Shown here piece after piece: positions 49,942-49,984 of a DNA stretch of 49,984 nucleotides. The notes below the pieces were generated by a model. That model ran no database searches and had not been told where the DNA came from. It saw nothing but the letters and a program-made list of their open reading frames with translations. This stretch comes from Chloroflexota bacterium (GTDB lineage Bacteria > Chloroflexota > Anaerolineae > Anaerolineales > UBA4823): contig CP070764.1 in the NCBI GenBank assembly GCA_020349245.1, forward strand, positions 975,675-1,025,658, given 5' to 3'. A program made the translations under genes and the position numbers. Each line of letters starts with the position of its first letter. The stretch's first letter is position 1.

Positions 49942-49984
49942 ATGGAATCAACTGCAAAAATATCGCCCAAATATTTAAGAGACT
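49942..49984 (+). CDS. Start of a possible next gene (cut by window edge)
   Basis: An ATG at 49942 begins an open frame (MESTAKISPKYLRD) that runs off the window 10 bases after the GIY-YIG stop. It is too short to identify, and no ribosome binding site is visible. Confidence 0.35.
   Translation, partial: MESTAKISPKYLRD

Overview
The window looks like a chromosomal segment of a Chloroflexota bacterium, probably of the Anaerolineae. This is inferred from gene content, with no phylogenetic test: a class III cyclase fused to an AAA ATPase, a MalT-like LuxR regulator, DegV, polyphosphate glucokinase, an IleRS of the eukaryote-like type under a T-box, many FAD reductases of the geranylgeranyl-reductase type and ABC-2 exporters. 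Base composition is moderate and fairly even. Coding density is high, with a few gene-poor gaps of 300-540 bases.

Bases 1-9400 hold a cyclic-nucleotide themed neighbourhood. It contains a truncated double-cyclase/AAA protein (minus strand), an FAD reductase followed by a stand-alone cNMP-binding domain, a DegV protein, and a two-gene unit of a soluble cNMP-binding/HAMP protein and an APC-type permease with extra soluble ends. Bases 9476-17400 hold a tRNA-Arg with its own promoter and terminator, a large LuxR/MalT-type regulator, a small protein overlapping a rifampin-phosphotransferase-like dikinase, and an ABC-2 exporter pair.

Bases 17490-30060 are mixed metabolism: an FGGY sugar kinase, a membrane protein, a second geranylgeranyl-reductase-like enzyme with SurE, a VOC protein, a decayed IS1380-like transposase, a DUF2807-type lipoprotein, a minus-strand hutI-HD-response regulator unit, a class II fumarase/aspartase and polyphosphate glucokinase.

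Bases 30140-32410 encode PadR-ModA-ModB behind a perfect palindromic operator that covers the promoter. Then comes ileS, with a promoter, T-box leader and attenuator that can all be read in the sequence. Its catalytic signature is GVHH rather than HxGH. RidA-like, ECF sigma/anti-sigma, and an ABC exporter with an endonuclease/exonuclease/phosphatase-fold membrane protein follow.

Bases 41717-49931 form one long, tightly packed plus-strand gene string. A phospholipid-type module (CDP-alcohol phosphotransferase, flippase-like protein, small membrane protein) is followed by GTP cyclohydrolase II, a RibD-type reductase without deaminase domain, a medium-chain dehydrogenase, a 6-pyruvoyl-tetrahydropterin-synthase homologue without its usual cysteine, a GT4 glycosyltransferase, a SAM methyltransferase and a GIY-YIG protein. 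With no other riboflavin genes present, this looks like a pathway for a modified, glycosylated pterin or diaminopyrimidine product. It is the best candidate here for an undescribed system.
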